Below, one piece after another: positions 6,155-7,447 of a stretch of 7,447 nt of DNA. Position numbers and translations under genes: made by a program. Position 1 is the first letter of the stretch; each line of letters opens with the position of its first letter. Source of the stretch: Chloroflexi bacterium RBG_16_68_14 (lineage in GTDB: Bacteria > Chloroflexota > Dehalococcoidia > DSTF01 > RBG-16-68-14); assembly GCA_001796995.1 (NCBI GenBank), contig MGOB01000040.1, forward strand, positions 5,150 through 12,596. The letters run 5' to 3'. The notes beneath the pieces are model-generated. The model had not been told where the DNA came from, did not search any database, and saw only the letters and a program-made list of their open reading frames with translations.

Positions 6155-6177
6155 GCCAGGCTTCAGCCTGGCCTTCG
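6150..6177 (-). terminator. Hairpin terminator between convergent rmuC and fdxA
   Basis: CGAAGGCCAGGC (6150-6161), loop TTCA (6162-6165) and GCCTGGCCTTCG (6166-6177) form a perfect 12-bp stem. On the minus strand it is followed by a T-rich stretch (TTTGTCTTCATTTG), so it best fits an intrinsic terminator for the ferredoxin gene, whose stop codon is 19 bases away. On the plus strand the tail lacks T's but A-rich sequence precedes the stem. It probably also ends or protects the rmuC transcript. Confidence 0.85.
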
Positions 6178-6196
6178 ATCTCCTACGGCCCTCGCG

Positions 6197-6484
6197 CTAC
6201 TTGGGAGCGATCTCCGCCAGCTTCGCCCGCGCCGTGTCCTTGTCCTTGAACCAGAGCGCGTTGATCTCCGTGTAGGGCTTCATGTTGTCCGGCACGTCGT
6301 CCTCGGCGAAGATGGCGGTCACCGGGCAGGCGGGCTCACAGGCGCCGCAGTCGATGCACTCGTCCGGGTCGATGTAGAGGATCGGGTCCACGTCGCCGTC
6401 GTCGTGGATACAGTCCACGGGGCAGACGTCGACGCACGAGCGGTCCTTGAGGCCGATGCACGTTTCGGTGATGACGTAGGTCAT
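6197..6484 (-). CDS. fdxA: Seven-iron ferredoxin ([3Fe-4S][4Fe-4S], FdxA type)
   Basis: A 95-residue soluble low-potential electron carrier. The N-terminus MTYVITETCIGLKDRSCVDV is typical of mycobacterial, Thermus and actinobacterial 7Fe ferredoxins. Cys9, Cys17 and Cys53 fit the [3Fe-4S] ligands, and Cys21, Cys43, Cys46 and Cys49 the [4Fe-4S] ligands. Cys25, in CPVDC, is the extra Cys known beside the cluster in Azotobacter-type ferredoxins. YIDPDECIDCGACEPACPV (37-55) is the second cluster motif. The C-terminal tail carries the family's NMKPYTEINALWF segment. ATG 6484 has AGGAGG (6493-6498) eight bases upstream. It is probably monocistronic, with a 129-base gap behind it and a terminator ahead. 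Partners cannot be read from the sequence; ferredoxin reductases, cytochrome P450s or 2-oxoacid oxidoreductases are the usual choices. Confidence 0.95.
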   Translation of the reverse strand: MTYVITETCIGLKDRSCVDVCPVDCIHDDGDVDPILYIDPDECIDCGACEPACPVTAIFAEDDVPDNMKPYTEINALWFKDKDTARAKLAEIAPK

Positions 6485-6524
6485 GTCGGGTCCCTCCTGT
6501 GGTCAGACTCGAAAAGCCGTCTTA

Positions 6525-6530
6525 TTCTAC
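6525..6530 (-). promoter_or_regulatory. Possible -10 box of the ferredoxin promoter
   Basis: On the minus strand TAGAAT matches the -10 consensus at 5 of 6 and lies about 40 bases upstream of ATG 6484. No good -35 box lies 16-18 bases upstream of it, so an activator or a different sigma factor could be needed, or the match is chance. Confidence 0.3.
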
Positions 6531-6550
6531 GTCTCAGCCTACCAGTGGGG

Positions 6551-6569
6551 AAGTACTTTTACAAGTAAA
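6551..6569. promoter_or_regulatory. AT-rich overlapping palindromes upstream of fdxA
   Basis: AAGTACTT (6551-6558) is a perfect palindrome. TACTT (6554-6558) pairs with AAGTA (6563-6567), and TTTAC (6558-6562) pairs with GTAAA (6565-6569) around AA. Three nested symmetries in 19 bases of AT-rich DNA look like an operator. They sit upstream of the possible fdxA -10 box. No regulator family is recognised. Confidence 0.35.
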
Positions 6570-6587
6570 GACTTTCCAAATAGCTGG

Positions 6588-6597
6588 TTTCGCGAAA
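6588..6597. repeat. Perfect 10-bp palindrome TTTCGCGAAA
   Basis: TTTCGCGAAA equals its own reverse complement. It lies 16 bases beyond the stop codon of the sugar dehydrogenase gene on the minus strand. As RNA it could form a weak hairpin, but the stem is short and AT-rich. It may be the 3' end of that transcription unit or a protein-binding site for the next gene. Confidence 0.3.
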
Positions 6598-6613
6598 ACT
6601 TTCACGGTCGGCC

Positions 6614-7447
6614 TCACTCCCCGGCCAGGGCAATGCGATAGACCACGCCGCCCACGTAGTCCACGAAGTAGATGAACCCGTCGGGGCCGGTCAGCACGTC
6701 GCTGCTGCAGCCCAGCGCGATGATGCTGTCCAGGGCGACGCTCCCGTCGAGATTGAAGGTGACCGCGTGGAGCGCACCCCCCCGGTGGAACTGGCAGAAG
6801 AGGAGCGACCCCGTCAGCACGGGCAGGGTATCAGCCAGGTAGAGGTCGATCCCGGCGGGGCCGAGGGTGTCATGGTAGAAGAGGAGGGGCGGCTCCACCT
6901 CCTCCAGGGGCACCGCCAGGTCATAGCCCGGCCAGCCGTAGTTGGCGCCCGGCTTGACTTCGATGATGGCGTCCTGTCCCAGGAAGCCGTTCTCCGTGGC
7001 GAAGATACGGCCGGTGAACGGTTCGATGGCCAGGTCGAATGCGTTGCGCAGGCCGTAGGCGTAGATGCGTGGGTCGGCCTCCTCGTCACGGACGAAGGGA
7101 TTATCCGGCGGCACGCTCCCGTCCGGGTTGATCCGGAGGATGGCGCCGAAGGGGCTGCCCCGGTTCTGCGCCTCTGTCTCCATCTGGTGGTCACCCACGG
7201 TGACGAAGAGCGTCCCGTCAGGCGCAAAGCGCAGGCTGCCAGCGATGTGACAGCAGTCCGGCGCCGCCTCCAGGCTGAAGAGCCACTCCAGGTCCGTCCC
7301 CCGGCCGTCCTCTTCGCGGATGCGGGCCAGCACCGTCCGCTGTTTGTCGGCCTTCGTCGTGTAGTAGAGGTAGATATAGCCGTTGCGCGCGAAGTCCGGG
7401 TCGACGGCGATGCCCACCAGGCCCAGCTCGATGATCGTGTCCTTCGA
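6614..7447 (-). CDS. PQQ-dependent sugar dehydrogenase (GSDH family), C-terminal 277 residues
   Basis: A beta-propeller protein of the glucose/sorbosone dehydrogenase family, usually periplasmic or secreted, that oxidises aldose sugars with pyrroloquinoline quinone. The frame is open through the right edge, so the N-terminus (signal peptide and first blades) is missing; an internal GTG at 7417 is not the start. Numbering from the edge, LGLVGIAVDPDFARNGYIYLYYT (8-30) is the family's early motif. CCH at 65-67 and GSLRFAPDGTLFVTVGDH (70-87) hold the probable catalytic His67. GLRNAFDLAIEP (132-143), ATENG (150-154) and GANYGWPGYD (167-176) follow. The end is TGPDGFIYFVDYVGGVVYRI (253-272). GLRN matches the Arg-Asn pair that contacts PQQ in soluble glucose dehydrogenase. 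The paired Cys before the His marks a subfamily also seen in larger multidomain GSDH proteins. Substrate is unknown, and some family members do not use PQQ. Confidence 0.88.
   Translation of the reverse strand, partial: SKDTIIELGLVGIAVDPDFARNGYIYLYYTTKADKQRTVLARIREEDGRGTDLEWLFSLEAAPDCCHIAGSLRFAPDGTLFVTVGDHQMETEAQNRGSPFGAILRINPDGSVPPDNPFVRDEEADPRIYAYGLRNAFDLAIEPFTGRIFATENGFLGQDAIIEVKPGANYGWPGYDLAVPLEEVEPPLLFYHDTLGPAGIDLYLADTLPVLTGSLLFCQFHRGGALHAVTFNLDGSVALDSIIALGCSSDVLTGPDGFIYFVDYVGGVVYRIALAGE

Overview
This is a GC-rich bacterial chromosome segment with tightly packed housekeeping genes and one gene that looks foreign. The lineage is an inference. A Chloroflexota-like (Dehalococcoidia-type or related) or other deep-branching GC-rich, walled bacterium would fit the GC content, the alpha2-type glycyl-tRNA synthetase, the Asp-type MurA, the mycobacterial/Thermus-style 7Fe ferredoxin, and a small dispersed repeat (CCCTGAGCGAAGTCGAAGGG) of a kind often seen in such genomes. 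None of these alone proves it.

Left part (1-1860, minus strand): murA is followed after 24 bases by the start of mreB, which runs off the left edge. Both act in building the cell wall. MurA has Asp in place of the usual catalytic-loop Cys, which predicts intrinsic fosfomycin resistance, and it carries a dispersed repeat inserted in frame as about eight extra residues. The 195-base gap before the divergent glyQS holds a candidate murA promoter, a perfect 12-bp palindrome beside the predicted transcription start, and a GC hairpin against the murA Shine-Dalgarno.

Middle (1861-6107, plus strand): glyQS, then a 561-residue ATPase-TOPRIM protein of the OLD/GajA type, then rmuC. The OLD-type gene has visibly lower GC than its neighbours, its own sigma70-like promoter, and no helicase partner. 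It is the best candidate for an accessory, possibly anti-phage, function. Its stop codon shares a base with the Shine-Dalgarno of rmuC, so the two are likely co-translated.

Right part (6108-7447, minus strand): a strong hairpin preceded by three 10-bp repeats separates the convergent rmuC and ferredoxin genes. The seven-iron ferredoxin (fdxA type) follows. Beyond it is an AT-rich, palindrome-rich 129-base gap, then the 3' part of a PQQ-type sugar dehydrogenase (GSDH family) that runs off the right edge.

No tRNA, rRNA, CRISPR array or transposase was seen. No gene-free stretch exceeds 300 bases. I see one credible accessory system, the single OLD-type gene, and no clear multi-gene novel system in this window.
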